In this document: positions 51,949 to 61,870 of the stretch, piece after piece | How positions within the stretch are numbered: position 1 is the stretch's first letter | How the letters are laid out: the number at the start of each line of letters is the position of its first letter | NCBI RefSeq assembly: GCF_014596575.1 | Contig: NZ_NASZ01000011.1 | Coordinates: forward strand, 1-64,000 | Length of the DNA stretch: 64,000 bases | Source: Flavobacterium pokkalii | Lineage (GTDB): Bacteria > Bacteroidota > Bacteroidia > Flavobacteriales > Flavobacteriaceae | Direction: 5' to 3' | Translations under genes and position numbers: made by a program | Notes under the pieces: generated by a model | Databases searched by the model: none | What the model was told of the DNA's origin: nothing | What the model saw: the letters and a program-made list of their open reading frames with translations, nothing else

Positions 51949-53856
51949 TTAGATTTTTCCGTCTTGAATTACTTCAATAATTTCCGGATTTAATAAGGTA
52001 CTTGTATCTCCGTAATCTGTAAAATTACCTTCGGCAATTTTTCTAAGAATACGTCGCATAATTTTTCCGGAACGGGTTTTTGGTAAACCTGAAACAAATT
52101 GAATTTTGTCAATTTTAGCGATTGGTCCCACGTGGTCAGAAATATACTGATTGATTTCGATAAATAAATTTTCTTTATTTCGGACTTCTCCGGTTTCTTT
52201 CAAAATCACATATCCGTATAAAGCATTTCCTTTCACATCATGAGGGAAACCTACAACAGCACTTTCAGCAACTGCAGGATGCTCGTTGATGGCATCTTCA
52301 ATAGGGGCAGTTCCTAAATTATGTCCTGAAACAATAATTACATCATCTACTCGACCTGTGATTCGGTAATAACCTACTTCATCTCGTAATGCGCCGTCAC
52401 CGGTAAAATATTTCCCTGGATATTGAGAAAAATAAGTGTCTTTATAACGTTGATGATCGTTCCAAATCGTTCTTGCCATTCCCGGCCATGGAAATTTGAT
52501 ACACAAACTACCCACTACCTGATTGCCTTCGATTTCGTTTCTTTTTTCATCCATTAAAACCGCTTGAATTCCCGGTAATGGAAACGTAGCATAAGTTGGT
52601 TTTGTAGGTGTAATAAACGCCAATGGTGAAATCATAATTCCTCCGGTTTCCGTTTGCCACCAGGTATCAACCACAGGACATCTTTTACCTCCTACGTGAT
52701 CGTTAAACCAGTGCCAAGCTTCTTCGTTAATTGGTTCTCCTACCGAACCGATTACTTTTAAACTTTTGAAAGGGAATTTTTGAACGTATTCTAATTTTTC
52801 TTTTGCCAAGGCTCTGATAGCTGTTGGCGCAGTATAAAACTGACTTACACTGTGTTTTTCGATTACTTCCCAAAAACGACTGAAATCTGGGTAAGAAGGA
52901 ACACCTTCAAAAATTACCGTAGTCGCTCCATTTAATAAAGGTCCGTAAAGAATATATGAATGTCCGGTAATCCAGCCAATATCGGCAGTACACCAATGTA
53001 CATCATTTTCTTCGTAGCTAAATACATTTTTAAAAGTATAAGCCGTAAAAACCATATAACCAGCTGTGGTATGTACCATTCCTTTTGGTTTTCCGGTAGA
53101 ACCTGAAGTATATAAAATAAACAACGGATCTTCGGCGTCCATAATTTCGGCTACACAGTTATCAGAAGCTTCATCCAATAATGGTTGCAACCAAATATCT
53201 CTGCCTTCTTTCATATTTACGGCACTGTTGGTTCTTTTTACCACCATCACCGTACTTACTGATTCGCACTGCTCTAAGGCTTCGTCAACAATTTCTTTTA
53301 ATTCAATTGTTTTATTTCCGCGATAACCACCATCTGAAGTAATTACCATTTTACTTTCACTGTCGTTAATTCTCGTAGCCAAGGCTTTGGATGAAAATCC
53401 TGCAAAAACTACTGAATGTATCGCTCCAATTCGGGCACAGGCTAAAATTGACACTGCTAATTCCGGAATCATTGGCAAATAAATGCAAACACGGTCGCCT
53501 TTTTTAACGCCTTGTTCGCGTAAAACGTTAGCCATTTTACACACTCTTTGATGCAATTCGTTATAGCTAATGTGTAAAGCTTCTTCTTCCGGATTGTTCG
53601 GTTCGAAAATAATAGCGGTTTTCTCCCCTCTTTTATTCAGATGTCTGTCAATACAGTTTTTAGTAATATTTAACTTGGCTCCGGCATACCATTGTACGTC
53701 AGCTTCTGCCATATTAAATTCGACTACTTTGTCCCATGGTTGGTACCAGGTAAAGTTTTCCTCGGCTATTTTTCCCCAAAATTTTCTGGGTTCTCTGATT
53801 GACTTATTATAGTGTTTAAAGTATTGTTCTAAATTATCAACTTTATAGTAACTCAT
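51949..53856 (-). CDS. acs: Acetyl-CoA synthetase (acetate-CoA ligase), 635 aa
   Basis: It activates acetate with ATP to acetyl-AMP and then acetyl-CoA. AMP-binding motifs YTSGSTGKPKGMVHT, GEPINEEAW and DTWWQTETGGIM are all present, as is YFTGDGALRDEVGYYRITGRVDDVI. The C-terminal domain ends with KTRSGKIMRRILRKIA, whose Lys is the acyl-adenylation catalytic residue and the usual acetylation control site. Length fits Acs. It stands convergent to the DUF294/exonuclease pair that often accompanies it. The upstream gap has no clear consensus promoter. Confidence 0.96.
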   Translation of the reverse strand: MSYYKVDNLEQYFKHYNKSIREPRKFWGKIAEENFTWYQPWDKVVEFNMAEADVQWYAGAKLNITKNCIDRHLNKRGEKTAIIFEPNNPEEEALHISYNELHQRVCKMANVLREQGVKKGDRVCIYLPMIPELAVSILACARIGAIHSVVFAGFSSKALATRINDSESKMVITSDGGYRGNKTIELKEIVDEALEQCESVSTVMVVKRTNSAVNMKEGRDIWLQPLLDEASDNCVAEIMDAEDPLFILYTSGSTGKPKGMVHTTAGYMVFTAYTFKNVFSYEENDVHWCTADIGWITGHSYILYGPLLNGATTVIFEGVPSYPDFSRFWEVIEKHSVSQFYTAPTAIRALAKEKLEYVQKFPFKSLKVIGSVGEPINEEAWHWFNDHVGGKRCPVVDTWWQTETGGIMISPLAFITPTKPTYATFPLPGIQAVLMDEKRNEIEGNQVVGSLCIKFPWPGMARTIWNDHQRYKDTYFSQYPGKYFTGDGALRDEVGYYRITGRVDDVIIVSGHNLGTAPIEDAINEHPAVAESAVVGFPHDVKGNALYGYVILKETGEVRNKENLFIEINQYISDHVGPIAKIDKIQFVSGLPKTRSGKIMRRILRKIAEGNFTDYGDTSTLLNPEIIEVIQDGKI

Positions 53857-54280
53857 CCCTTTTTATATTTTTGATAAATATATTAAATCTCCTTCTATTC
53901 CGGAAAAAAAATAATTCATTAATCGGTGCAATTTAATCAAAATAACGAAAATCAATCTTAATAAAAATGCAAATTATTGAAAAATGGTCTTCTTTCAGGC
54001 TTTTTTGCGAAAATAACAATAAGCAGATAATACTGTGTTTTATGTACTCGTTAAGGTAACATTTTCAGTCAGAGGATAATTCGTTACTATTTAAGTTCTT
54101 TATTTTTTTAAGTGTACTTTTAGCGCTTTTAAAGAATCATTAGCTTATTTGCATCAAAAAAGATTAGAATTCATAAAGATTCTCTTCAAGTTCGTTGCTT
54201 TAGTAGAGAAAAAAGTCTGCAAATGCATTTTAAGATTAAAAAATGAATTATTTGAAGGTTTAAAATTCATCACAATCACT
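53857..54280. other. 424-bp intergenic region
   Basis: It lies upstream of acs (start at 53856) and downstream of the VOC gene (stop at 54281), both on minus, so the acs promoter must be here. I see no perfect TAnnTTTG on minus, no terminator for the VOC gene and no RNA gene. A 30-codon plus-strand ORF (53967-54059) exists but has no support. Confidence 0.4.
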
Positions 54281-54727
54281 TTATTTAAGAGCCTGAGCAA
54301 TCCCTATTAAAATCCCTTCTGGACCTCGAATATAGCAAAGTCTGTAAGCATCCTGATACCGGACAACATCATCAACAAGTTGCGCACCGTGTTTATAAAG
54401 TCTTTCTAAAGTATCCTCTATGTCACTAACGGCAAACATGACACGTAAATAACCTAAGGCATTTACCGGAGCGGTACGATGGTCTTCGATAACTTTTGGA
54501 GAAATAAACTGAGACAATTCCAAGCGGCTGTTACCATCCGGTGTTACCATCATAGCAATTTCAACAGTTTGATTACCCAGTCCGGTAACACGACCAGCCC
54601 ATTCTCCCTTAATTATGGCTCTTCCTTCCAACTCCAAACCGAGTTCCAGAAAAAAAGGAATTACATTATCCAGCGATTCCACAACAATCCCCACATTATC
54701 CATTCGAAGTAAATTGCTTTTTGTCAT
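54281..54727 (-). CDS. VOC (glyoxalase/bleomycin-resistance fold) protein, 148 aa
   Basis: Paired beta-alpha-beta-beta-beta modules: LLRMDNVGIVVESLDNVIPFFLELGLELEGR opens the first and LRVMFAVSDIEDTLERLYKHGAQLVDDVVRYQDAYRLCYIRGPEGILIGIAQAL closes the second. A metal could be bound by residues at the usual strand positions, including the Glu of RLELSQF. Substrates in this superfamily range from methylglyoxal adducts to antibiotics, so none is proposed. It stands alone. Confidence 0.88.
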   Translation of the reverse strand: MTKSNLLRMDNVGIVVESLDNVIPFFLELGLELEGRAIIKGEWAGRVTGLGNQTVEIAMMVTPDGNSRLELSQFISPKVIEDHRTAPVNALGYLRVMFAVSDIEDTLERLYKHGAQLVDDVVRYQDAYRLCYIRGPEGILIGIAQALK

Positions 54728-54940
54728 TTTTTTTTCAATTTAAGTTTAAAATAAATTCATTAAAATTATCTCCGAATACAACTTTATTAACAACAACATG
54801 AAACACTGAAAAACAACACATTAAGTTAATTAATTTTACAACTAGTTTTGCAGATAAAGCTATTTATTCAATAATAGAGAATAAATTTTTACTACAAACA
54901 TGAATAAGTATGTACAAAATCAGTTCATAAAAAGACATAA

Positions 54941-54970
54941 AAAAAGGCGAAGTAAACTACTCCGCCTTTT
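54941..54970 (-). terminator. Terminator of the ilv operon
   Basis: On minus, a 12-bp stem (54959-54970 with 54942-54953, AAAAGGCGGAGT type, with one G-U pair) is followed by a T run. It lies 20 bp after the ilvC stop. Confidence 0.87.
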
Positions 54971-54990
54971 CTATAATTAACAAATTGTAA

Positions 54991-56463
54991 TTATACAATT
55001 TTTTTCATAGCTGTCATAGACTCTCTTAACCAAGCTCCTACTTCTTCAACCGGGTGGTTACGGATGATGTAGTTTACATCGATTAATTCTTTGTTATCTA
55101 CTCCGTTGCTTCCGTCATTAAATGGACGCCCTACCAAGTTAGATGGTGCATTTTTAACGTACTCAGCGATTAATGGTTTACAAGCGTGGTCGAATAAATA
55201 ACATCCGTACTCAGCAGTATCAGAGATTACACGGTTCATTTCGAACAATTTCTTTCTTGCAATAGTGTTAGCAATAAGTGGTGTTTCGTGTAATGACTCG
55301 TAGTAAGCAGACTCTTCAATAATTCCAGAATCAGTCATTGCTTCGAAAGCTAATTCTACACCAGCTTTAACCATAGCAACCATTAAAGTACCGTTATCAT
55401 AGTACTCTTGCTCAGAAATTTCAACATCTCCTGCCGGAGTTTTCTCGAAATTAGTTTCAGCTGTAGCTGCTCTCCAAGTCAATAAGTTTTTATCGTCATT
55501 AGCCCAGTCTTCCATCATAGTTTTAGAGAAGTGACCAGAGATAATATCATCCATATGTTTTTGGAATAATGGACGCATGATGTCTTTTAATTCTTCAGCA
55601 GCGTTGAAAGCAGCAATTTTAGCTGGATTAGACAATCTGTCCATCATGTTAGTGATACCACCATATTTCAATCCTTCAGTGATTGTTTCCCATCCGTATT
55701 GGATTAATTTAGAAGCATATCCTGGCTCAACACCTTCAGCAACCATTTTGTCAAAACATAAGATAGAACCTGTTTGTAACAATCCACAAAGGATAGTTTG
55801 CTCACCCATTAAATCTGATTTTACTTCCGCTACGAAAGAAGAACGTAAAACTCCTGCTCTGTGACCTCCTGTTGCAACAGCGTAAGCTTTTGCCTGATCT
55901 AAACCAAAACCGTTTGGATCATTCTCAGGGTGAACAGCGATTAATGTAGGCACACCAAATCCTCTTTTGTACTCTTCACGTACTTCAGAACCCGGACATT
56001 TAGGAGCACACATAATAACTGTTAAGTCTTTACGAATTTGCATTCCTTCTTCAACAATATTAAAACCATGAGAGTAAGCTAAAGTAGCTCCTTGTTTCAT
56101 TAATGGCATAATTGCAGTAACTACAGCCGTGTGTTGTTTATCCGGAGTAAGGTTACATACTAAATCAGCAGTTGGAATTAATTCTTCATAAGTTCCCACA
56201 TTGAAACCATTATCAGCAGCGTTCATGAATGAAGCTCTTTTTTGCGCAATAGCTTCCGCACGCAAAGCGTAAGAAATATCTAAACCTGAATCTCTCATGT
56301 TCAAACCTTGGTTTAAACCTTGAGCACCACAACCTACGATAACTACTTTTTTACCTTTTAAAGCTTCGATCCCGTTAGCAAATTCGGATTGATCCATGAA
56401 TTCGCAAACGCCTAATTGTTCTAATTGTAACCTAAGTGGTAATGAATTGAAATAATTTGCCAT
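54991..56463 (-). CDS. ilvC: Ketol-acid reductoisomerase, class II, 490 aa
   Basis: It converts acetolactate or acetohydroxybutyrate to the dihydroxy acid with NADPH and Mg. The Rossmann motif is [19 protein letters not shown]. The length of ~490 residues, with a duplicated knotted C-terminal domain, marks the class II (E. coli-like) form. Metal-binding residues lie in [13 protein letters not shown] and later segments. Last gene of the ilvD-B-N-C operon, 15 bp after ilvN, with a terminator behind it. Threonine dehydratase (ilvA) does not follow. Confidence 0.97.
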   Translation of the reverse strand: MANYFNSLPLRLQLEQLGVCEFMDQSEFANGIEALKGKKVVIVGCGAQGLNQGLNMRDSGLDISYALRAEAIAQKRASFMNAADNGFNVGTYEELIPTADLVCNLTPDKQHTAVVTAIMPLMKQGATLAYSHGFNIVEEGMQIRKDLTVIMCAPKCPGSEVREEYKRGFGVPTLIAVHPENDPNGFGLDQAKAYAVATGGHRAGVLRSSFVAEVKSDLMGEQTILCGLLQTGSILCFDKMVAEGVEPGYASKLIQYGWETITEGLKYGGITNMMDRLSNPAKIAAFNAAEELKDIMRPLFQKHMDDIISGHFSKTMMEDWANDDKNLLTWRAATAETNFEKTPAGDVEISEQEYYDNGTLMVAMVKAGVELAFEAMTDSGIIEESAYYESLHETPLIANTIARKKLFEMNRVISDTAEYGCYLFDHACKPLIAEYVKNAPSNLVGRPFNDGSNGVDNKELIDVNYIIRNHPVEEVGAWLRESMTAMKKIV

Positions 56464-56478
56464 TTTTTAATATTTAAT

Positions 56479-57009
56479 TTATGATTTTAATTCTTCTAAT
56501 AATAAACTTGTAACTTCCATTTTTTCTTTTGAAACCGAAATTCTTCCTGAACGTACAAACTGCATGATTCCGTAAGGTTTTAACTTAGCATACAATTCTT
56601 CAATTTCCGAACGTCTTCCTGCTTTTGATATTACAAAAAAGTCTCTTGAAACTGTAACAATTTCAGAATTACTTTCTTTGATAATGTTTTGAATTTGCCT
56701 TTCGTCAAATAATAAATTGGAAGCAATTTTGAACAAAGCATTTTCTAAGAAAATCGTTTCTTCATCTACATGATAAAAAGCTTTGATAACTTCAATTTGT
56801 TTTTCAATTTGACCTACAATATTGCGTACCCATTTTTCAGTAGTATCTACTACAATTACAAATCTCGAAACGTTTTCAATTTCCGATTCGGATACATTTA
56901 AACTCAATATATTGATGTGGCGTTTCAGGAATATCACAGATATTCTGTTTAGTAAGCCCACGTTGTTTTCTGTATAAACAGAAATGGTAAATGTTTTATT
57001 TTCTTCCAT
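56479..57009 (-). CDS. ilvN: Acetolactate synthase small (regulatory) subunit, 176 aa
   Basis: It binds valine and controls IlvB. The N-terminal ACT domain is visible (TISVYTENNVGLLNRISVIFLKRHINILSLNVSESE), and the C-terminal half is a second ferredoxin-like domain. Some 176 residues is the common bacterial size. It lies 4 bp after ilvB and 15 bp before ilvC, so the three genes are tightly coupled. Also named ilvH in some organisms. Confidence 0.95.
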   Translation of the reverse strand: MEENKTFTISVYTENNVGLLNRISVIFLKRHINILSLNVSESEIENVSRFVIVVDTTEKWVRNIVGQIEKQIEVIKAFYHVDEETIFLENALFKIASNLLFDERQIQNIIKESNSEIVTVSRDFFVISKAGRRSEIEELYAKLKPYGIMQFVRSGRISVSKEKMEVTSLLLEELKS

Positions 57010-57013
57010 AATA

Positions 57014-58702
57014 TTAACTTAATCTAATGTCAGAAACCGAAGCTCCTGTTGGAATCATTGGGAATACATTGTTTTCTTTCTCAACCATAACTTCAAGGAA
57101 ATAAGAATCTTTTGATGCTAACATTTCTGCAATAGCCTCGTCCAGTTCCTCTCTTTTGGTTACTTTGCGGGCTTTGATGTAATATCCTTCAGCAATCGCG
57201 CAGAAGTTTGGATTAGTCATCACGGTAGAAGCATATCTGTAATCAAAGAATAATTCCTGCCATTGTCTTACCATTCCAAGGAATTCGTTGTTTAAAACAA
57301 CAATTTTTACAGGAACCTGAGTTTGATGAATAGTTCCTAACTCCTGAATATTCATTTGGAAACCTCCGTCACCAATAATAGCAACTACTTCACGATCCGG
57401 TCTTCCCATTTTAGCTCCAATAGCTGCCGGCAAAGCAAATCCCATAGTTCCTAAACCACCGGAAGTTACATTACTTTTCGTTTGATTGAATTTAGCATAA
57501 CGACAGGTAAACATTTGATGTTGCCCTACGTCAGAAACCATAATAGCATCTCCATTAGAATGTTTATTAATCATTTCGATAGTTTCTCCCATCGAAATTC
57601 CTTTTCCTTCAGACGGATCCAGCTCTTCATTGATTACGGCTTCTAATTCAATATCGTATTTCTTTTTGAATTCATTATGCCATTCCTCATGCGAATTCTT
57701 CTCAATTAAAGGCAATAAAGCTGTTAATGCTTCTTTTAAATCAGCTAGTACAGCTACATCTGTTTTTACGTTTTTATCAACTTCAGCCGGATCAATTTCA
57801 AAATGAACAATTTTAGCCTGCTTAGCATACGTATTTAGATTACCTGTTACACGGTCATCAAAACGCATTCCCAGTGCAATTAAAACATCGCATTCATTAG
57901 TTAAAATATTAGGACCGTAATTTCCGTGCATTCCTACCATTCCTACATTCAATTCGTGATCAGTTGGCAATGCCGATAAACCTAAAATAGTCCAAGCGGC
58001 AGGAATCCCTGATTTTTCTATAAAAGCTTTTAATTCTTCTTCAGCTTTACTTAAAATAACTCCCTGACCAAAAACAATCATCGGTTTTTTAGCTTTATTG
58101 ATAATTTCAGCTGCTTCCTGTACCTTTTCGATTTTTAAAACCGGTTTTGGGTGGTAACTTCTGATATCAGTACATTTTTTGTAACTAAAATCTAAAGTAT
58201 CAAACTGAGCATTTTTAGTAATGTCAACTAATACCGGCCCAGGACGTCCTGAACGGGCAATATAAAATGCTTTAGCCATGATTTCAGGAATTTCATCAGC
58301 TTCAGTAATTTGATAATTCCATTTGGTTACCGGAGTCGAAATCCCGATAATATCTGTTTCCTGAAAAGCATCAGAACCCAATAAATGTTTCCCTACTTGT
58401 CCGGTAATACATACCATTGGTGTAGAGTCAATCTGAGCATCAGCAATACCTGTAACTAAGTTGGTTGCACCAGGTCCTGAAGTCGCGATAGCAACCCCTA
58501 CTTTTCCTGTTGCTCTGGCAAATCCCTGAGCGGCGTGAGCTGCACCTTGTTCGTGACGTACTAATACGTGGTGTAATTGATCTTGAAATTTATATAATTC
58601 ATCGTAAACCGGCATAATAGCTCCACCTGGATAACCATAAACCAAATCTACTCCTTCGGCTAATAAGCATCTGATAACTGCTTCTGCTCCTGATATTTTC
58701 AT
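57014..58702 (-). CDS. ilvB: Acetolactate synthase large (catalytic) subunit, 562 aa
   Basis: A TPP- and FAD-dependent enzyme that condenses pyruvate with pyruvate or 2-oxobutyrate. The catalytic Glu is in VRHEQGAAHAAQGFARATGKVG. The FAD region is NVGMVGMHGNYGPN, and the TPP-Mg motif is GDGGFQMNIQELGT...NNEFLGMVRQWQ. Full length. It follows ilvD by 48 bp. Confidence 0.97.
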   Translation of the reverse strand: MKISGAEAVIRCLLAEGVDLVYGYPGGAIMPVYDELYKFQDQLHHVLVRHEQGAAHAAQGFARATGKVGVAIATSGPGATNLVTGIADAQIDSTPMVCITGQVGKHLLGSDAFQETDIIGISTPVTKWNYQITEADEIPEIMAKAFYIARSGRPGPVLVDITKNAQFDTLDFSYKKCTDIRSYHPKPVLKIEKVQEAAEIINKAKKPMIVFGQGVILSKAEEELKAFIEKSGIPAAWTILGLSALPTDHELNVGMVGMHGNYGPNILTNECDVLIALGMRFDDRVTGNLNTYAKQAKIVHFEIDPAEVDKNVKTDVAVLADLKEALTALLPLIEKNSHEEWHNEFKKKYDIELEAVINEELDPSEGKGISMGETIEMINKHSNGDAIMVSDVGQHQMFTCRYAKFNQTKSNVTSGGLGTMGFALPAAIGAKMGRPDREVVAIIGDGGFQMNIQELGTIHQTQVPVKIVVLNNEFLGMVRQWQELFFDYRYASTVMTNPNFCAIAEGYYIKARKVTKREELDEAIAEMLASKDSYFLEVMVEKENNVFPMIPTGASVSDIRLS

Positions 58703-58750
58703 TTTTATTTATTTTATATTTTTGACAATTTTAAAAACTGAAATTGTCTG

Positions 58751-60424
58751 TTATTTATCGGTTACGCAACCTTTTGAGGCGCTTGAAACTGATTTTGCAT
58801 ATTTTAACAAAACTCCTTTTGAGGCTTTTAAAGGCGGCTGAACCCAATTGGCTTTTCTTTTTGCAAATTCTTCTTCAGAGATTTTCAAATCAATGGTATT
58901 TTTTACTGCATCAATTGTAATTACATCTCCATTTTGAACTAAGGCAATTGCTCCTCCGTCATACGCCTCCGGTGTAACGTGACCAACCACGAAGCCATGT
59001 GAACCTCCGGAAAATCTACCGTCTGTAATCAATGCTACACTGTTTCCTAAACCGGCTCCTATAATTGCCGATGTCGGTTTTAGCATTTCCGGCATTCCCG
59101 GACCACCTTTTGGTCCACAATACCGGATGACGACGACATTACCTGGTTTGACCATTCCTTTGGCTATTCCCGGAATTACTTCAAATTCACTTTCAAAAAC
59201 CACTGCAGTACCTTCGAAAAATTCTCCTTCTTTACCGCTGATTTTTGCCACACAACCTTCTGAAGCCAGATTTCCGTATAAAACCTGAATATTACCGGTA
59301 GGTTTTAATGCTTTATGAATTTCATAAACTACTTCCTGACCATCTTGTAAATCCGGAACTGAAGCTAAATTTTCGGCTAAAGTTTTTCCGGTTACTGTTA
59401 AACAATCACCGTGAAGATAACCTTCTTTTAGCAGATATTTCATCACAGCCGGAACTCCTCCTACTGCGTGTAAATCTTCCATCATGTATTTTCCGCTTGG
59501 CTTTAAATCAGCCAAAACCGGTGTTTTATCGTTGATAGCCTGAAAATCATCTAAAGTGATTTCAACATCTACCGAATGCGCCATTGCAATTAAGTGCATT
59601 ACCGCATTAGTAGAACCACCTAAAACAGCTACTATCGTAATGGCATTTTCAAACGCCTTACGAGTCATAATATCTCTTGGCTTGATGTCTTTTTCAAGAA
59701 GTACTCTGATAGCTTTTCCGGCTTCAGCACATTCCTGTCTTTTTTCAGGACTTAATGCTGGATTAGAAGAGCTGTAAGGTAAACTCATCCCTAGAGCTTC
59801 AATTGCCGAAGCCATAGTATTAGCTGTATACATTCCTCCACAAGCTCCGGCTCCCGGACAGGAATTTTGAATTACTCCTTTAAAATCTTCAGGAGTAATG
59901 GTATTATTTAATTTTTTACCTAATGCCTCAAAAGCAGAAACGATATTTAATGATTCTCCTTTCCATTTTCCGGAGTGAATAGTACCTCCGTAAACCATAA
60001 TAGCAGGACGATTCACCCTTCCCATTGCAATTACTGCACCCGGCATATTTTTATCACATCCAGGAATAGCAATCATACTATCGTACCATTGCGCTCCCAT
60101 TACGGTTTCTATAGAATCTGCAATAACATCACGAGATACTAATGAAAAACGCATTCCGTCTGTTCCGTTTGAAATACCATCACTTACTCCGATAGTATTG
60201 AATATTAATCCAACTAAATCCGCATCCCAAACCCCTTGTTTTACGTCTTTAGCCAAATCATTCAGGTGCATGTTGCAGGTGTTTCCTTCGTACCCCATGC
60301 TTACAATCCCCACCTGAGCTTTTTTTAAATCTTCTTCAGTCAAACCAATTCCGTACAACATTGCTTGTGCTGCAGGCTGTGTTTGATCCTGAGTAATCGT
60401 TTTGCTGTATTTATTCAATTCCAT
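58751..60424 (-). CDS. ilvD: Dihydroxy-acid dehydratase, 557 aa
   Basis: An iron-sulfur lyase that forms the 2-oxo acids of valine and isoleucine. Cluster cysteines are seen in [18 protein letters not shown] and [16 protein letters not shown], and the C-terminal GRFSGGSHG block is typical. First structural gene after the Val/Ile leader peptide and attenuator terminator, so its expression should follow Val/Ile-tRNA charging. Confidence 0.97.
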   Translation of the reverse strand: MELNKYSKTITQDQTQPAAQAMLYGIGLTEEDLKKAQVGIVSMGYEGNTCNMHLNDLAKDVKQGVWDADLVGLIFNTIGVSDGISNGTDGMRFSLVSRDVIADSIETVMGAQWYDSMIAIPGCDKNMPGAVIAMGRVNRPAIMVYGGTIHSGKWKGESLNIVSAFEALGKKLNNTITPEDFKGVIQNSCPGAGACGGMYTANTMASAIEALGMSLPYSSSNPALSPEKRQECAEAGKAIRVLLEKDIKPRDIMTRKAFENAITIVAVLGGSTNAVMHLIAMAHSVDVEITLDDFQAINDKTPVLADLKPSGKYMMEDLHAVGGVPAVMKYLLKEGYLHGDCLTVTGKTLAENLASVPDLQDGQEVVYEIHKALKPTGNIQVLYGNLASEGCVAKISGKEGEFFEGTAVVFESEFEVIPGIAKGMVKPGNVVVIRYCGPKGGPGMPEMLKPTSAIIGAGLGNSVALITDGRFSGGSHGFVVGHVTPEAYDGGAIALVQNGDVITIDAVKNTIDLKISEEEFAKRKANWVQPPLKASKGVLLKYAKSVSSASKGCVTDK

Positions 60425-60464
60425 CCTGATGCTTTTTATATTTAAAAAATATAATTCAAAAAAA

Positions 60465-60485
60465 AACTCCCAATTTATGGGAGTT
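60465..60485 (-). terminator. ilv attenuator terminator
   Basis: On minus, a perfect 8-bp stem AACTCCCA/TGGGAGTT (60478-60485 with 60465-60472) with a 5-nt loop is followed by about nine Ts. It lies 37 bp after the leader-peptide stop and before ilvD. Confidence 0.87.
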
Positions 60486-60522
60486 ATATAATATTGTTTT
60501 CCAATTATATTAATAGCTTCCC

Positions 60523-60585
60523 TTATGCGTTTGTTGAAACAACAACGACACTAACGACAGAAACTATTACAATTGAATTTTTCAT
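60523..60585 (-). CDS. ilv operon leader peptide, 20 aa
   Basis: This short ORF encodes [16 protein letters not shown]...: eight Val and two Ile among 20 residues and no Leu. It is followed by an intrinsic terminator and then ilvD, the arrangement of a branched-chain amino-acid attenuator responding to Val/Ile-tRNA levels. The only upstream anti-terminator pairing I could see is a 4-nt GGGA/TCCC match, so the competing fold is not established. Confidence 0.85.
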   Translation of the reverse strand: MKNSIVIVSVVSVVVVSTNA

Positions 60586-60603
60586 TTTCTTTTTTTGATG
60601 TAG

Positions 60604-60611
60604 CAAAAGTA
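60604..60611 (-). promoter_or_regulatory. -7 box of the ilv operon
   Basis: On minus, TACTTTTG fits TAnnTTTG and lies 18 bp before the leader-peptide ATG. The -33 region is T-rich but lacks a clean TTTG. Confidence 0.6.
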
Positions 60612-60696
60612 TAAAAACCTTTATATTTAAAAAAATAAAAAATAAAATTTTATTAATTTCTTATCATTAATCTCAATTATTTATCAAAACATACTT

Positions 60697-61815
60697 TTAT
60701 ACTATCGTTGACTGACCTAAATGTACATTATCATTATTAAAATACATCAAATCATCTTTATTTAAAATAAAATTAGAAATAAACTCTCCAATTTCATTTG
60801 TTCCAAATTTTGAATCCGGATTTAAATCTAAGGTAACAACATTGTATTCTATTGCTTTTTCTACCCCTTCATAAATTTTTTTAGCCTCTTCGTTTAAACC
60901 AAAATAATCTAACAACATCGCTGCCGATAGTATTGCTGCAAAAGGATTCGCTATATTTCTTCCTTTTGCATGCGGATAAGAACCGTGAACCGGTTCAAAT
61001 AACGCGTTTTTTTCTCCTAATGAAGCAGAGGCTAACACTCCTATTGATCCAGTTATTACACTGGCTTCATCAGATAAAAGGTCCCCAAATAAATTGCTGG
61101 TTAAAACCACATCAAATTGTTTGGGATTCGAAATTATTTGCTTTGCTGCATTATCAGCCAAAAGATAATCCAAACTCACTTCCGGATAATCGGCACTGAT
61201 TTTAGTAACTACTTTTCGCCACAAACGGGAAGTTTCCAAAACATTAGCCATATCGACCAAGGTTAATTTCTTTCTTCTTTTTTGAGCTGACTGAAAAGCC
61301 AAATGCGCAATTCTCGTAATTTCTTCTTCTGTATATTCACATAAATCAGAGGCAATTGTTTCTGATTCATTCAACTTTTTTTCTCCGAAATAAATTCCTG
61401 CTGTAAGTTCGCGATAAATTACAAAATCAACCCCTTCCACTATTTCCCTTTTTAGAGGGGAAACATCCAGTAATCCCTTAAAAGGCTTTAACGGTCTGAT
61501 ATTTGCATAAAGCCCCAAACCTTTTCTTAATTTAAGCAAACCATCTTCCGGACGATTTTTTAGTGTTGAATCAGAATCATATTTAGGATCTCCAATTGCA
61601 CCAAACAAAACCGCATCAGTATTCAAACAAAGATTTAAAGTTTGCTCAGGAAGTGAGGTGCCGGTTTTATCTATAGCAACAGCTCCAATGAGTGCTTCTT
61701 CAAAAATAAAATCATGCTCATAAACCACTCCGACCGCATACAATGCTTTCTTAGCCTGCAAGATTACTTCAGGACCAATTCCATCACCCGGCAACACAGC
61801 TATTTTTAAGTTCAT
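60697..61815 (-). CDS. leuB: 3-isopropylmalate dehydrogenase, 372 aa
   Basis: It oxidatively decarboxylates 3-isopropylmalate with NAD in leucine synthesis. N-terminal IAVLPGDGIGPEV, the substrate-binding Arg segment RPEDGLLKLRKGLGLYANIRPL, the DNLFGDLLSDEASV-like metal site (here SNLFGDLLSDEASVITGSIG) and EPVHGSYPHAKGRNIANP are all present. It follows leuA by 55 bp and is probably cotranscribed. It is followed by the separate ilv promoter. Length is normal. Confidence 0.96.
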   Translation of the reverse strand: MNLKIAVLPGDGIGPEVILQAKKALYAVGVVYEHDFIFEEALIGAVAIDKTGTSLPEQTLNLCLNTDAVLFGAIGDPKYDSDSTLKNRPEDGLLKLRKGLGLYANIRPLKPFKGLLDVSPLKREIVEGVDFVIYRELTAGIYFGEKKLNESETIASDLCEYTEEEITRIAHLAFQSAQKRRKKLTLVDMANVLETSRLWRKVVTKISADYPEVSLDYLLADNAAKQIISNPKQFDVVLTSNLFGDLLSDEASVITGSIGVLASASLGEKNALFEPVHGSYPHAKGRNIANPFAAILSAAMLLDYFGLNEEAKKIYEGVEKAIEYNVVTLDLNPDSKFGTNEIGEFISNFILNKDDLMYFNNDNVHLGQSTIV

Positions 61816-61870
61816 GAGTTTATTTTATTAAAAAGCTGCAAAAATACAATTATAAAAAGATTTGTCTTGA

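Noticed and set aside
53967..54059. 30-codon ORF upstream of acs
   Set aside because: Antisense to the acs promoter direction, no terminator or repeated codons to suggest a leader peptide, and likely chance.
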